Assembly: GCA_001179505.1 (NCBI GenBank)
Contig: CDMY01000334.1
Coordinates: 23,040 to 54,082, forward strand
DNA: 31,043 nucleotides
Direction: 5' to 3'
DNA from: Vitrella brassicaformis
Taxonomy: Eukaryota > Sar > Vitrellaceae
In this document: in pieces, positions 8,722 through 26,500 of the stretch
How positions within the stretch are numbered: the stretch's first letter is position 1
How the letters are laid out: each line of letters starts with the position of its first letter
Position numbers and translations under genes: made by a program
The notes under the pieces: model-generated
Told to the model about the DNA's origin: nothing
Databases searched by the model: none
What the model saw: the letters and a program-made list of their open reading frames with translations, nothing else

Positions 8722-9158
8722 TTGGCTTGTGTGGTCCGCCCATCCCCTCCGCTCCCGACTTGTCCGAATGTCGTCTGCCACTTTCGTCCTCTACCGCCGT
8801 GCCGCGAGTGCCTCAGCCGGTGGCTGGCGCCCTTTCTTCTGCTGAATGGGTGGAGACTACCTGACACCTGTCTGGCGTCAGCTGAGTGCGCGGACGCCTT
8901 CTTTTGTCTTCAAACTCAAACATCTTTTCAGGTGAGTCCACGTGTCATATCTCTTTTCCTTTTGGTTGGCTGCGGTGTCGGTATGGTGTGTGGATGATAT
9001 TCGAGGATTACTGCGTGGTCCGTTTCATTGCTGTGGTGATCTCACTGTGCCCTGTCGGCATGCTTGTGTGCAGATGATGGAAGTTTGATTCTTTCTCCTG
9101 ATGGCCGTGCTTTTGACAGAATGCACTGTCTCTCTCGAGGTAAGTCAGTCAGTCAGTC
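8722..9158 (+). repeat. Duplicated unit, copy B (uninterrupted)
   Basis: Aligns with copy A (6815-7060 plus 8133-8330) without the transposon. Putative exons 8887-8931 (ending at a CAG|GTGAGT donor) and 9074-9139 (after GTGTGCAG, ending at a GAG|GTAAGTC donor) join in phase and would encode RLLLSSNSNIFS followed by DDGSLILSPDGR. The second peptide resembles the strand-turn repeats of beta-propeller proteins, but this is only an impression. The product and its full extent are unknown; it may be a transcribed remnant. Confidence 0.5.
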
Positions 9159-9640
9159 CCCCACACACGCATCGACAGAGGTGTGCTCACTCACGGCGTT
9201 TTGGTTCCTGGCTGCGTGTGTCTGTCTATGATGTGTTCAGTCAGGGCGCGAGTCATTCGATCGCTGGATGGATGGATGACCGTTGGCTCTCACACCTACC
9301 TTAATTACCAATCTCGACGGCAGGACCGAACAAGTGCAGGGACCTACGCGCGGCTCACCTCTACTTACATCAAGTAAGCAGGAAGCCACCCACCCATGCG
9401 CAGACAGAGGATGCATAATACATACACCCACACACACTGACAGGTTTCTGCTTCAGAGTTGGAGGTGTGGCTGAAGAGAAGAGAAGGCCTCATCAACACC
9501 CGGAGCACCACTGACTGATGCCGATCGTCTGTCGGTAATCAAGGGCAGATGGCGGTTTTAGGCAGTGTTTCACATACGTGTAAGCTAACAAGAAACGGAG
9601 AGACCAAACGCAAGCGAATGTCGACAAATTGAATGTCGAG
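9159..9640 (+). other. Possible further exons of the copy B transcription unit
   Basis: A plus-strand segment at about 9284-9371 reads LTPTLITNLDGRTEQVQG and onward and ends at a TCAA|GTAAGC donor. A following acceptor (CTGACAG, just before 9444) opens a frame FCFRVGGVAEEKRR that ends at a TGA near 9514. Phases are compatible. No family recognised. It could be the 3' part of the gene represented by copy B, or non-coding. Confidence 0.3.
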
Positions 9641-10265
9641 GGGTGTGTGTGTGTGTGTGGTTCAGGGCCACGTGCTCATCACTGCTGAAGGGATGGAGGG
9701 ATGGATGGTTGGAGGGTTTGATGGATGATCGCTGCCTACATTTTATATTTGGACGGGTGTGCACGGCGGGTTACAATGTCGGGGGGCAGAGAGAGGAGGG
9801 TGCACAATGTGTGTGTGTGTGTGTGTGTGTCTGTGTTTCGTTCAGGGCCACCTCTTCATCACTGCTGGCTGGATGGTTGGATGGATGGTTGGATGGATGG
9901 TTGGATGATCGCTGCCTACATTTTATATTGTTGGAGTAATGTGTGCACCCCCTCTCTCAGCGGCTGGCCTTTCCGCCGCGAGAGAGGGTTTCTTTTCACA
10001 CAACTCCAGTCTCTGCAATTATTTACAACGCGGGAAGTCTTGTCTCTTGTCCCTTTCCTTCTTGGTCACGACACATCGACCCATTCATTGACTGACAGGT
10101 GAGTGGAGAGGGGGGAGAGGAGAAGAGAGCCACACACAGACAGACAGAGACACACTTGAAGGCGCATACGTATGAACGAACATGTGTGTGTGTGTGTGTG
10201 TGTGTCTGTGTTTCGTTCAGGGCCACCTCTTCATCACTGCTGGCTGGATGAAGGGAGGGAATGCT
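9641..10265. repeat. Three dispersed copies of a (GT)n-TTCAG-GGCCAC module
   Basis: Copies at about 9640-9757, 9811-9937 and 10182-10252. Each starts with a (GT)n tract, runs through GTTCAG to GGCCACCTCTTCATCACTGC (first copy diverged), then an (ATGG)n stretch. The first two also share GATCGCTGCCTACATTTTAT. The (GT)n-TTCAG part has the form of the splice acceptors used by genes in this window, and the following bases could encode GHLFITAGWM, so these may be duplicated acceptor-plus-exon pieces. Between copies 2 and 3, 9950-9963 pairs with 9976-9988 as a hairpin with one bulged base. Confidence 0.7.
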
Positions 10266-10949
10266 ACAGGGTGGCATGAAATGACACACAGACAGTTAAC
10301 ACACGAGAAGATCAATGATATACCGCTGCGCTGATGAAGGGAGGGAGATGTCAGCATCTTTCCCGTGTTCTAAAATTGAGCAGCGCAGGGTAGCCGTTGT
10401 GAAACTGACATATTGTGCCAAGTGAGTTAGGGAAGGACAAAACAGGAGGGAGATCGGGGGAGAACTGAATCATTACATCAACACCCATTCGGCACAACCA
10501 CAAGCCGACCCGGGAGCAGTACGTCAATCCATCTGATGGATCGTTGTGTGGATATGTGAGTCGGGTGGGACGAAGGGATGTCACTGATTGAGTGATCTGA
10601 CTGACGTATGGCGTTGCTCGTCATATCCATCCATCCATCCGTCCATCCACACTCGTTCTCTGAGCCATTTAGTGAATGCCTTGACAGCTCCCTCTGCTCA
10701 TTGATGATGTTAACCTCCATCCAGTCATTCAACTCAACCAACGTCAGTCTTTCAACAAGCAGGCCAGGCCAGGCATCACACTCACTCAACCAACACACTC
10801 ATCCCCCCATCACCCATCCATCCCATGGACGCAACGCAGCCAGCCGGGGCTGTACATCACTCGAGTGAGTACCCACACGCACACGAACACAGGTATACGC
10901 ACACAACACACATATCCATCTGCTTGTTCGTCTGTCTACATCTACATCA
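10266..10949. other. Intergenic region downstream of the RecQ gene
   Basis: The RecQ gene reads toward this stretch from the right, so its 3' untranslated region is expected in the upper part. Short (CATC)n and (ACTC)n repeats are present. I see no supported gene, RNA gene or strong hairpin here. Confidence 0.6.
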
Positions 10950-15638
<4,689 letters not shown>

Positions 15639-15825
15639 CCATCGTCAAAAGTGGGATCTGACATCATCTTCCTTCATCCTTCATCGTGCTTGCATCCCTC
15701 GCTGGCTTGCTGACCTCGAAATCCATGCAGACTGGTGTAGCACCGTCCCGCCGGATGAGCGATGCATTGGGATAGTCCCACACGCTGCTCATAAGTCATC
15801 AAACTCTCGCGCCAGACAGACGCAC

Positions 15826-16025
15826 GTGTGCACGTCGGCGGTGAGGGATACAGATGTCGTACCGCCTGTTCTTGAAGGAGGTGTCGACTTGCTCCTCAAC
15901 GCGCCCGAGGGCCGCCTCTCGGCTGGCTCGTTTAAAGATCTCTTCTGTGGAGGGCAAACGCAACTCACCCTTGCTGAAGGCGGCGAGGAGGTGCTGCTGC
16001 TCGAGAGCGGCGGCAGACGTCGACA
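15826..16025 (-). other. Candidate minus-strand exon upstream of RecQ
   Basis: The minus strand reads LEQQHLLAAFSKGELRLPS, then a charged helical stretch ending NRRYDICIP. The frame has GC-rich third positions like true exons here. It lies between a T10 tract plus CTGCGAG acceptor-like site (just above 16025) and a CAC|GTGCGT donor-like site (below 15826). The donor phase fits direct joining to DFLRLARDG at about 15626 through the acceptor CATCTGCAG. If real, RecQ starts further upstream and its ATG at 15638 is internal. The plus strand is also open here, so this is uncertain. Confidence 0.35.
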
Positions 16026-16113
16026 CTCGCAGAAAAAAAAAACAGGGTCCGCCGATACCCTTTCGGCCCCCAAAACTCCGGGTCCCTCTCCCTTCGGCAA
16101 CAACCCCGTCCCG

Positions 16114-19100
16114 ATGGTGAGGTTTGCTGCCCCAACGAATCGCACCGGGCGTCCCAGACGCACAGATGACAAGCAGAATCCCAGAAGGGGCAAGAGGAAA
16201 GACCCATCTCCCGGGAAAGACGTGGCTCCTCTCGTCGGCCTCGCGGCCGGTGCGTCTTGTAGACAGACAGACATACACACACACTATGACCACACAGTTA
16301 CGGAGTCGTTTCAAATTGATTGGTTTGTGTGCGTGTAATGAGCGAGTAGATGTTGGCGGCAAGGACGGTGATCTTGCCTTGTTGGACAGCCTGGAGAGGG
16401 CCAAGAGGGAGGAGGACAGACGGACGGAGGAGATGCAGCTGCAGATGCAGATGCAGCAGAAGAAGGGCAAAGGCGAGATTGGCACACGGAGACATACACC
16501 TTTTATAGACAAAGAGATTCACTCATCGCATCGGTGTTGTGCGTACCTGCGATGCAGAGGGCGATGGCCGGAATGTGCATCTGCTGCATCCTGAAGTCGT
16601 CGGCCTCGTCAGCTCCCTGCCCAGACTCAAAGAGGTGCGCTGCACAAGCCAAGCAAAGGCCATGGACAACACAGAGCCTGCCTGTGCATTTGGGCAGTAC
16701 ACGGCGTACGAGGCGCCGGCAGCCTCAGAGGTGCGAGAAATCAACGAGTTCCGGCTTACACTGAGGGAGATGACGACCAGCGTGTCGTTGAGCATGGACA
16801 TGTACCACTGGCTCAGATTCGGCAGACAGGTATCATCCATCCATGCCACTCACACACAGCACAGGGGGAGGGTGAACGTCTATCGTATCCTTTTTTTTTA
16901 ATGGGCGTTCAGGACTTTTACAACAGCGTGGTGGACATGAACGCCAACACGGGCACCGTGGCACAGGTAGATACATCGATGGGCGTCGTGCGTGCGTGCG
17001 TGCGTGTTTGCGGATTTGCTGATTGATGGAGGGATGGATGGACGAATGGTCGACTCGACTCGACTCGACTCGCGGCGACAGGCAGGCCCAGGAGCAATCT
17101 GTGTATGTGTGTGTGTCCCAGGCTTTGGACAATCTGTCTCAGTGGGTGTCGGCGTGCGACGAGGAAACCCCCGAAGGCATGGCGCCCCGGGTGGCCAACA
17201 AACTACACACGTTCAAGTCAAAGGAGGGCATCTGTGCCCGTGTCTCTCTCTCTCTCTCTCTCCCTCTGTGTGTGTGTGTGTGTGTGTGTGAACAACAGAG
17301 GGATGACTCGGCCGTCGATCATCTGCCGCCGGATGAGCTGACGGAGGGCACTCCGTCAGAGGCGGAGGACCCCACAGGTCACCCCCTCCCGACAGACACA
17401 TGTACATCTGCCATCCACACGTGTATGTGTGATGTGTGATTTATACAGCAATGCCAGGGGGCGCTGCAGCGGTCAAGTCGCAGCTCGTGAAAGGTGCGTG
17501 GATACATGTGTGTGTGTGTGTGCGTCTACGTGCGAGTATGTGTCAGCCGAGCAGCGTCGCGCCTTCATCACGGACCGGCTTTATCGGCTGTGGCACGCCT
17601 ACAACACACAGAGGGAGTACATTCAGAAGCTTATCGACGGGCAGCACCAGCCACAGGCATGGAACGGGTCAACCATGTCGCGTGTCTTTCGTACCACAGT
17701 GTGCTGTCGATCCATCCATCCATCCATCCGTCTCTCAATCAGGTGCCAGATGAGGCCGCGCCTCCCTCACCCCCCACCCCGCCCCAGATCTCGCCAGAAG
17801 TACACACGCCTCGATCTACAAACACACACATATGCCGAGACACATATAGACATACATGTTTTGCTCTTTTGTGTGGATGTGATGGCTGCAGCCGTCCCCC
17901 GGCTACCCCCACTCGGTGTCGCCGCGGCTCTCCCACCTGCAGCCCGAACAATTTGCCGACGACCCATGTACACACATAGCATAGCATCCCCACCGCTTGC
18001 ATTAAAGTCCACACGTGTGTGTGTGTGTGTTGGTCCGTCTCATGCATCTGATGCATCCGATGCATTGCAGCTGACGAGTGGCAAATGCTGGATCCCTACT
18101 TGGCCATGAGCATGCAGGTGCAGCAGCAGCTGCAGCAGCTGCAGCACCAAGACAGCAGTACCAGCACCACTCGGGCAGAGGCACCGGCGAGGAGAGACAC
18201 CGCTGCCACTGCTACAGCTGTAGAGGCAGAAGGGGAGGAGGGCAGTGAAAACGGTCGGTGCCCACCTAAAGGTCTGCAGACGTGTGTGTACACGTACGTA
18301 CGTACGTGTGTGTGTGTGCAGGTACCTCTCGGCCGGCCCCGGTGAGTGCTACGCGGAGGCGGTCGACGGCTATTGCCGCGTGGGCGGAGATCCTCGACAA
18401 GGAGGTGTGTGTGCGTGAGTGTGTGCGTATGCCTTTAATGGGCTGATGTCCTTATTGTGTGCGTGTGTCCCATGCCTGCAGCGCGCGGCGGTGTTTAAAG
18501 TTCGGTCAACAGCACTGGGGCTGAGCAACAAGGTCAGTGACTGAGTGTTAGAATGTCTGGATACGGCTCTCTATCTCTATCTCTCTCTCATTTATCATAT
18601 GTGTGTGTGTGTCCTGTGTTAGCATAGGAGTCTGCGCGAGCGCTTTGACGAGCTCAAGCCGAGTCTCGCCGACGCATACCAGCAGATGACCGTACACACA
18701 CACGCCCATGGCATACTCACAGAGACAGACACAACTTCATGACCTGGTTTTAAGTGGATGAGCCTATATATTTAATATGGACAGAACTTTCTTTCTGTCT
18801 GTGCGTGCGTGCGTTCAGAACATTGTCAAGAGCCAGGAAGTCATCACGCAGAAGGAACTGAAGAGGCGACGTACGCGTGTAGTCAGCACAGCGAACAAAG
18901 GGCAGAGAGACGTGTGCTGTGTCTGTGCGCTGTGTGTGTGTGTCTGTGTGTGCAGGGGATCAGATCATCCGTCAGGGATTGGAGGATGCGTGGATGAAGA
19001 GACGCCGCCTCTACAACGAGAGAGAGAAATGCACACACACGATACAGGCAAGCGCGTGCCGTCCACTTCTTTTCCATGGCAGACAGACAGATGGATAGCT

Positions 19101-20529
19101 GGACAGCGGGATCCACACCCACACCCACAGCCACACGCACATCGGCGGACACCTTTGTGTATGTGGGTGTGTGCAGCGGTATCGGCAGGGCAAGGCCGAC
19201 TTGGTGGGCCTCCGGGCGAAGAAGAAAGAAATCCTGCAGGCAAGCAGTCGCGCCTATGCTTCCTCCACTGCGTGTATGTGTGTACGGTACGGTACGGCCC
19301 ATCCCCTTCTGTATATGTCTGTCTGCGTGTGCACACAGGAGATCGACAGGCAGGACGGCGTGCAATCGACGGTCGACGACACACTCGCCAAGATCGCCCG
19401 CATACGGCAGCAGCTCCTGGTAAACCGGTTGATGCACACCCACCCACACAATACACTACACAACCGCACACCCACACAGATATGCGCGTGTCTGTGTGCC
19501 ACATATATGATGGCTGCTATCCATCCGTCCACCCATCCTTCGTCGACTTAATCAGCGGTGTTCGGAGGAGCTGGGTGGGTACGGCTATGTGGTCCGTGTG
19601 GACCCCTCCACAATGAGGCTCAACCACAACTTCGACGAAAGGTGCAATACACACCACACACACGACTCGCAGCACGTCTGTTGTGATGTGTTGCGATGTG
19701 TGCACAGGCCGCTGCATGAGATGGTCGATCGCTATCTGCAGAAGCACCCAGACGTCCTCACGCAGGAACCCTCACACACAGGTCCGTATGCCGCTCAGCA
19801 CACGAGGGTGGGTCGACGACACACATGGCTGGCGCACGGCACATGAATGAATGGCAGAGAGTGACGAGGACTCGGGCAGCAGCTCGTCTGCGAGCGGCGA
19901 CCAGCAGCAGGGCACCGATGAAGACGGGCAGACAACAAAGGAACACAAAGTGAGTGAATGAGCCTGTCGGCCGTACACATGCACGAGATGGATGCATGTG
20001 TGTGTGTGTGTGTGTGTGTGTACACAGGAGAGGCGTCACAAGCGTGGCCGCGGGCAGAAGGGCGACGACAAAGACGGAGAGAGCACAGACACCATTGCCG
20101 GCGTGAGCAGATAGATATATCATAGACCTCAAACACACACACACACACACGCACTCCCTGGTGTGCTGGTTGGTGCCTCTGCTTTCCCTCTGTGTGTGTG
20201 TGTGTGTGTGATTGTGCGTGCTGTACGTTGCGACTGACAGTATTATGTGTCCGTGCTGACCGATCTCATGTCGGCCTCATCAGCCGCCACCGCCCCTCTG
20301 ACGGCGACGCTCATCGAGGCCTCTGACTTCAGAAACCTCAAAAGATGCCTCGTGAGCAAAAGCAGAGCAGAGCAGAGCAAACCCATATCTCTATGTGTAT
20401 GTTCAGCAATTGCTGCTGCTGGGGCGGCCGTCTGTCCAGCCGTCCGCAGAGGGCACCACGGCCATCAAGCGGATGCCACAGTTCTACAAGACACAGTCAG
20501 CAATCTTCGGACACATCCACACACACGAG

Positions 20530-20563
<34 letters not shown>

Positions 20564-23500
20564 GAGAGAGACCCAGCACACGTGTTCTGCAGGAATTTCG
20601 GCCATCTCGTTGGTGTCATTGCAAAATCTCTCGATGTTTGGGTGAGTGGATAGATGGTGCTGTTCGTTCGTTGGTTCGTCTCTGCATGGGGGTTGTGTCT
20701 CGGGCGAATGTCGTCACAGGTGGGCAAGATCGACCTCTGTGACACATACTTTTTCGCCAGCACAATGGGCGGCGCCGTGAGCGGCTGGAAGCACACGCTT
20801 CACAAGAAGATTGAGCTACTCAGGTGTGGTGTGGCCTCTCAATTCCGTCCATTCCTCCTTCCACTGGTTGGTTGCAGCGAGATGAAGGAGTCTCTCGTCG
20901 AGGCCAACAGGCGGATTGTGTTCATGCAGCGGAGGGTGGACAAAATACTGGTGGGTGCGCCTATTCGTCAGTGTGTGTCCGTGCGTCCATGTGGATTTGT
21001 GTGTCGATGTATGTATGTGTCATGTTCTTAGGAGAAGCGCATCCGCACACCGGTTCAGCGCGAGAGGGCGGCCGAAGTGCAGACCATCAAGAACAACGTC
21101 ATCAAGGCGAGCATTTGATGCATCCATACGTGCACGCCAGCAACACACGCATATGCCCGGTCTCTCTTTCTCTCTTTTGCGCGTGCGTGCGTCCGTACAG
21201 CCATTGATGTCTCTGCACCGAGACCGCTTTGTCACCCTCGTGGACGCCGTGCAGCAGCTGCAGGCAGCCACACACACGACACACAACACACACACACACA
21301 CATACAATGCCACGCACGCATTGATGCAGGCTCTGTATGATTTGTGGCATGGCTTCGGAGTCGTCAATGAAGTGGTGGAGCGGGTCAGTCACACACACTC
21401 TCACATCGATCCATAAATGTAATCATCCCCTCGTGTGCAGGCGCATGCGTCGTACGGCACGGCGAGTGGCGGGCTCTGCAGATGGGCGTTCGAAAATGAG
21501 GGCGCCGAGGTGAAGCCACACAACACACAAAAGCACGTGATCTTTGTGGCGCGATGATGCTTACGGCATCCATCGGATGCACTCATACATGTATCAGGGC
21601 GGCGTATTCTACCTGACACACAGAGAGATCCTCGTGCTCAAGAATGTGGTCGGTAGTCTCACATGCACGACAGAGTGGGACAAGACTTGTCTAGAAGCAG
21701 CACACACATATGTGAATGTATCTGTGCGTGTGTCGTGTGTTTAAGGGTTTGGACATGACGGCTCAGATCATCCGCAGCACGCGAGACATCACCGGCAGAA
21801 AAGACGACGACGGCACCCTCGGCGACATCCATGAAATCGCCGAGTGAGTAAGCAACAACCCATCCTCACACATGCACACAGATGTCTCGCCATGTTGAGG
21901 ATGCACGTGTTGACCGAATGTATGTATGTATGTCAGCCTGCTGGCTTCCGTGCCGGCGGTGCATGTGCCTGAGGAGCTCACGGCTGAGGAAAGAAGGAGA
22001 CGCAGCGAAGGTCAGTCGGTCAGTCAGTCAGTCAGGGGAGTCACTCAGACACCCGCATGTACATGTGTGCGATTAACGAACAGAGCGTGTGCATCGGCTG
22101 ACGATGCGCCAGCTGCGGATGGAAAGAATCAGAGCCAGGCAGCTCAAGCAAAGGTCAACATACACACCACCACACAGGATATGCGACAGACACACATGTA
22201 CATATGCATGGATGTGTGCAGGCTGTTGACGGTCGAGCGTGTGTGGCTGCTGAGCCACCACTGGCACGTCGAGGTCAGCAAACCCAGAAACAACCGCCAC
22301 ATTTCCATCGATGGATGCGTGTGTGTGTGTGCGAGCGTGTGTGTGTGTAGGGAAAGGCCCGTCTGGTGCATTTGCTGCATGACGAGAGTGACTACAATCG
22401 CACCGCTGAAATCACCGAGGAGGAGGCCATGCACGTACGCATACACTCCTCCCCCACACAACGCACACAGATGTGGACACATCAACTCAACAGCCTGGCT
22501 TCCTGGCTGCATATGTACAGGTGAAAGATCTGGAGTACCTCAGCATCATACTCGAAGGCACCCGAACAGCAGAGGCTCAGCTGTACGTGTGTACAGCATC
22601 ACCCTCTCTCTCATCCTTTCTCACAAACAACCATACGTGTGCGTTGTTGTGCATCTGTGGCTCAGATATCCATCCACTTCTGAGCCCTCCGCGTCCACTC
22701 TCCTGGACCACCAAGCGTCATCCCTCAGGAAAATGTGCCACTTCTGGCACGTGGCAAACGGATGTAAGTTACCCTCTCCTCTCTCGTCCCCCCAATGTCA
22801 CGCACACTGTCACATTGTCACATCCGTCAGGCAAGCGCGTGCTGCACACCTCGCGGCCCCCGCGGATATCGACTCACAAGCATTCGCTGGACCCGTTCGT
22901 GTTCGCATATCGTCTGTTTGGTCTCGACGAGCGACGGGAGCGGGGCAAGAAGAGCGTGCTGCTCAAGGGTGATGAGGAGAGGATCGATAGGGCCATGGAA
23001 CGCATCAAGGTACACGGCGATGCAGACGGCTGGTTCTCATTCGTTGTCTGTCTGCATGTATGTTTCTGTTTTTCGTCTGCTTGTGTTGCAGCCGAAGCTG
23101 AGGGACCTCAGTGACTGGCAGGAAGTGCTGAGGAAGGTACGCGAGAAGGAAGCTCACAGACAGACAGACAGACAGACGGTCTGTCAGCACAATATATGCA
23201 TGTCTGCAGGAGCATCATTTCCTGAGTGAGGCGCTGACAGCCGAGGAGCTTGCAGCCTTCTACGACATGAACGTCGACATGCCTGGTCAGTCGGTCTGCC
23301 GGTCGGTGTGTGATGTGACCATGAGCATGCACGAGCACACACCAACATACACACACAAACATGTGTCTCCCCACGTGCAGACTACTCTCTCCCCGTGGAC
23401 CAGACCTCCCCTTCCCGCTCACCGTCGCGCGCGGCGTCCTCCGCCCCACACGAACCACTGCTAGTCGACGATGACGGACGAAGTGAGTAGTGAGAGATGC

Positions 23501-26500
23501 GATGCAGCTTACAGAAAAACAAGGAGCGAGCGACGGAGGGATAGGATTTCGTGACGATCCACTCCCTTTATCTCTTCTCCTGCCCTCTCTGTGGTTTGGC
23601 CAGGTCTGTCGAGCGACGATGACACCATTATTCGACCTAGAGGGGAAGACCGCAGCTCTGAGGCATCCTCGCCCCCTGACGAGTCGGTCTCATCCGTGCC
23701 CACTGACACCGAAGAGGAAAGCGAGCGCGACGATCGGAAGCAGAAACAGCCACAGAAGGCCGCGGGGCCTGTGTCAACAGGCTATGGCCTGGCCTTCGAT
23801 TGGGACAAAAGGCGTGATGACGAGCACGCAATGGAGGAGGAGACAGGAGAAGAGATCGAGCCAATGGAGGTCACACAAACAGAGGGAGAGAGAAAAAAAG
23901 AGTTGTGCGCGACACCGTCCTTTCGTGCAGGCCCCGATCTCCCCCCCATCTTACCCCAACTACTACACGAAGCGTCGCGACGCCGTCCTCATCACAGAGA
24001 GGCCGGTCTTCAGGCAGACGGCAAAGGAGAAACTTTCCCCAAAAAAAGGATCGCCGGGCAAGAAGGAAGTGTACGCGTGAAAAGAAGAGATGGGGCAGGT
24101 GGTTGATTCGTCTGTATGTATGAATGTATGTATGTATGTATGTCTGCCGTCGATGACTCAGTGAGATCCGCGATCGCCCGTGGCACGTGACGAGCGGCCT
24201 CTCTCGGCTTCGAGCGCACCACGGTGTGCCCAGCCCACCGAAGGCACAGAGGAAGGACCAACGGGCGCTCTCCAGCCCCGCACAAGTACCGATTGACACG
24301 AGACCAGACACGCACGCATCAGCCTGCAATCGAGACACCCCCTCCCTGCATCTCTGTGTGCTGCAGGTATATCAGCACCGCCGCGAGCACAAACGCATGG
24401 AAGAGCGAAGAAAACGAAGACCCTCCTACGGCGTCGTGCCAGAGGTGGACAGGCAGACAGACAGACAGAGACACCACAGCCCCTTCCTCTTTTTTTTCTC
24501 TGTTTGTCTCTCTGTTTGTCTTTGCATACGTGCTGCGTCAACCAATGCTGGCAGATTCAGAAAGATGAGGCTGCCAAGAAGGATCGTTCTTCCCTTTGGG
24601 GTGGGAGGGGCGGTGGTCCGGTCACAGCTGCAGCAGCAGGAGCATCACCACTAGTGAGTTACGACCGGCGGCTGACTGTGGAGGAGGGTGAGATCGACGA
24701 GGCCCTCCACGATATGATCGAGTACCAGCTGGCCGAGGATGAGGCAGAGGAGCAAGAGGATTACAGTGACCAAGAGTAAGCCAAGAGAGTCCATGCAGGG
24801 GGCCTGGTAGCGCGGCCAGGCCAATATAGGTTGTCAGCCTCTCTCACTCTCTCGGTGTGTGTGGGACGTTTTATGTCAGAGGCGAGGGCGCATACGAATC
24901 TCAGGGTAACTACTTTGTTCAATGCACCCACCGACCCGCCACACTAAGTGTGTCTTTGTCCGTCTGTGATCCTGCTCTCTCTCTCTCTCTCTGTCTCTAG
25001 CCGGCCAGATCTACTCGCGCAGGAAACTGCCGCCGCCAGGAGCATCCCCACCCACCAAACCACGCGGCCACCAGCGGAGAGCGGCACAGCGACAATCAAG
25101 GAGGCCACATGAACAACAAGCCCCAGGAGAGCAACCAGAGGAGTACACTGACGAATACGAGGAAGAGGCATCCCCTTCTTCCCAACAGCAGTCTTCCGAA
25201 CAGCAGGGCCAGACACGAAGATCACCCAGGCGGGACCAATGGAGAGTCACGGAAAGTGGTGTGGGTGTCGGTGCGTTGATGCCGTCACCCAAGAGGCCGA
25301 GAAGGGTTGCAGGGACGCCCAGGGACGAGGAGGGAGCTGAGGAGCAAGACAGCTGGGAGAAAGAAGATGAAAGCGAAGAGGGCGGGGCTGAGGGGGAAAG
25401 TGACCAGCGGAGGTAAGTGAGTAAGTCAGTGGAGTCTGTCGTTGTCTTACCTTCTATATACATCCATGTCTCTCTCTCTGTCTCTCTCTCTGTCTCTCTC
25501 TCTTTGTCTCTCTCTGTTGTGTGCGTGTTTGTATAGGGGGCCAGAGGGGGAGGGAGCTGAGCCGTCCGTTCCTCGGTTGCGTGTGCTGCCTGCTGCCGAA
25601 ACCGTCCCAGCAGGTGATGAACCCGTAGTAGATGCATACACCATACATCACATGCAGCGACACAGCAACACAGCCGTGTGCCTGTGTTCTCTGTATGCCT
25701 GCCTGCCTGCAGCCTTCCCAGCAGACCTTCCTTCGTTCTTGCGGTCTGCCGAGGTGCGTGAGGACGACACTGCCGAGGCGCAGTGGATGAGAATGATGGC
25801 CGCAATGGGCATCGACGTCACAACCGTACGCTGACACACACACACACCAACCAATATCCCCTTTCCCGAACACACATGCAGATGGAAGATCAAGGAGAGG
25901 GAGTTGGGGCGGGTGAGGAAGAGGATTTAGCTGGTGATGCTGAGCGTGCCAAGACCTCGCCCGCCGTGCCGTACGTGCCAACCAATGGGGAGAGGGACAA
26001 GGGCAAGGCCTCGGGTATGGCCACCAAGCTGCTCGAGTTCTCGACACGTCAAGCGGGAGATGACGACGCCTCACGTGACGCGGCGCGGGACAGAAAGCTG
26101 CTACTACTGCGGTAACCAGACTCGCACCCATCTATACACATACATGTGTTGTCGGCCACATATCAATCATATGATTCGGCGATCAGGCGGCGAAAGGCTC
26201 GGTTGGCGGAGATGCGGCTGATAGAGAAGGGCGAGATCGACCCGACGGCAGAGAAGCTCGGTGAGGACCTGCTAACCACCAAGGCACTCATGGACGCAGC
26301 AGCCGCGGCAGCGGCAGCATCCCACGCCCCCTCTGAGCGGCCGAAGACAGAGATGGCATCACACCATCTTCAACGGCACAGAAGAAGGGCACGGATAGCG
26401 CAGCGAGACAGAAAGGACCGAAAGCCGGTCGCTGCAGATAAGGATGACGGAGGGGAAGAAGAGCCCCGGTTCCCGGCTCCGCAGGCGTTTCCATTTCCCC

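Noticed and set aside
24944-25805. Minus-strand frames opposite the C-terminal half of the large gene
   Set aside because: Ser/Leu-rich antisense of acidic and Gln-rich exons; the plus strand has matching splice phases throughout.
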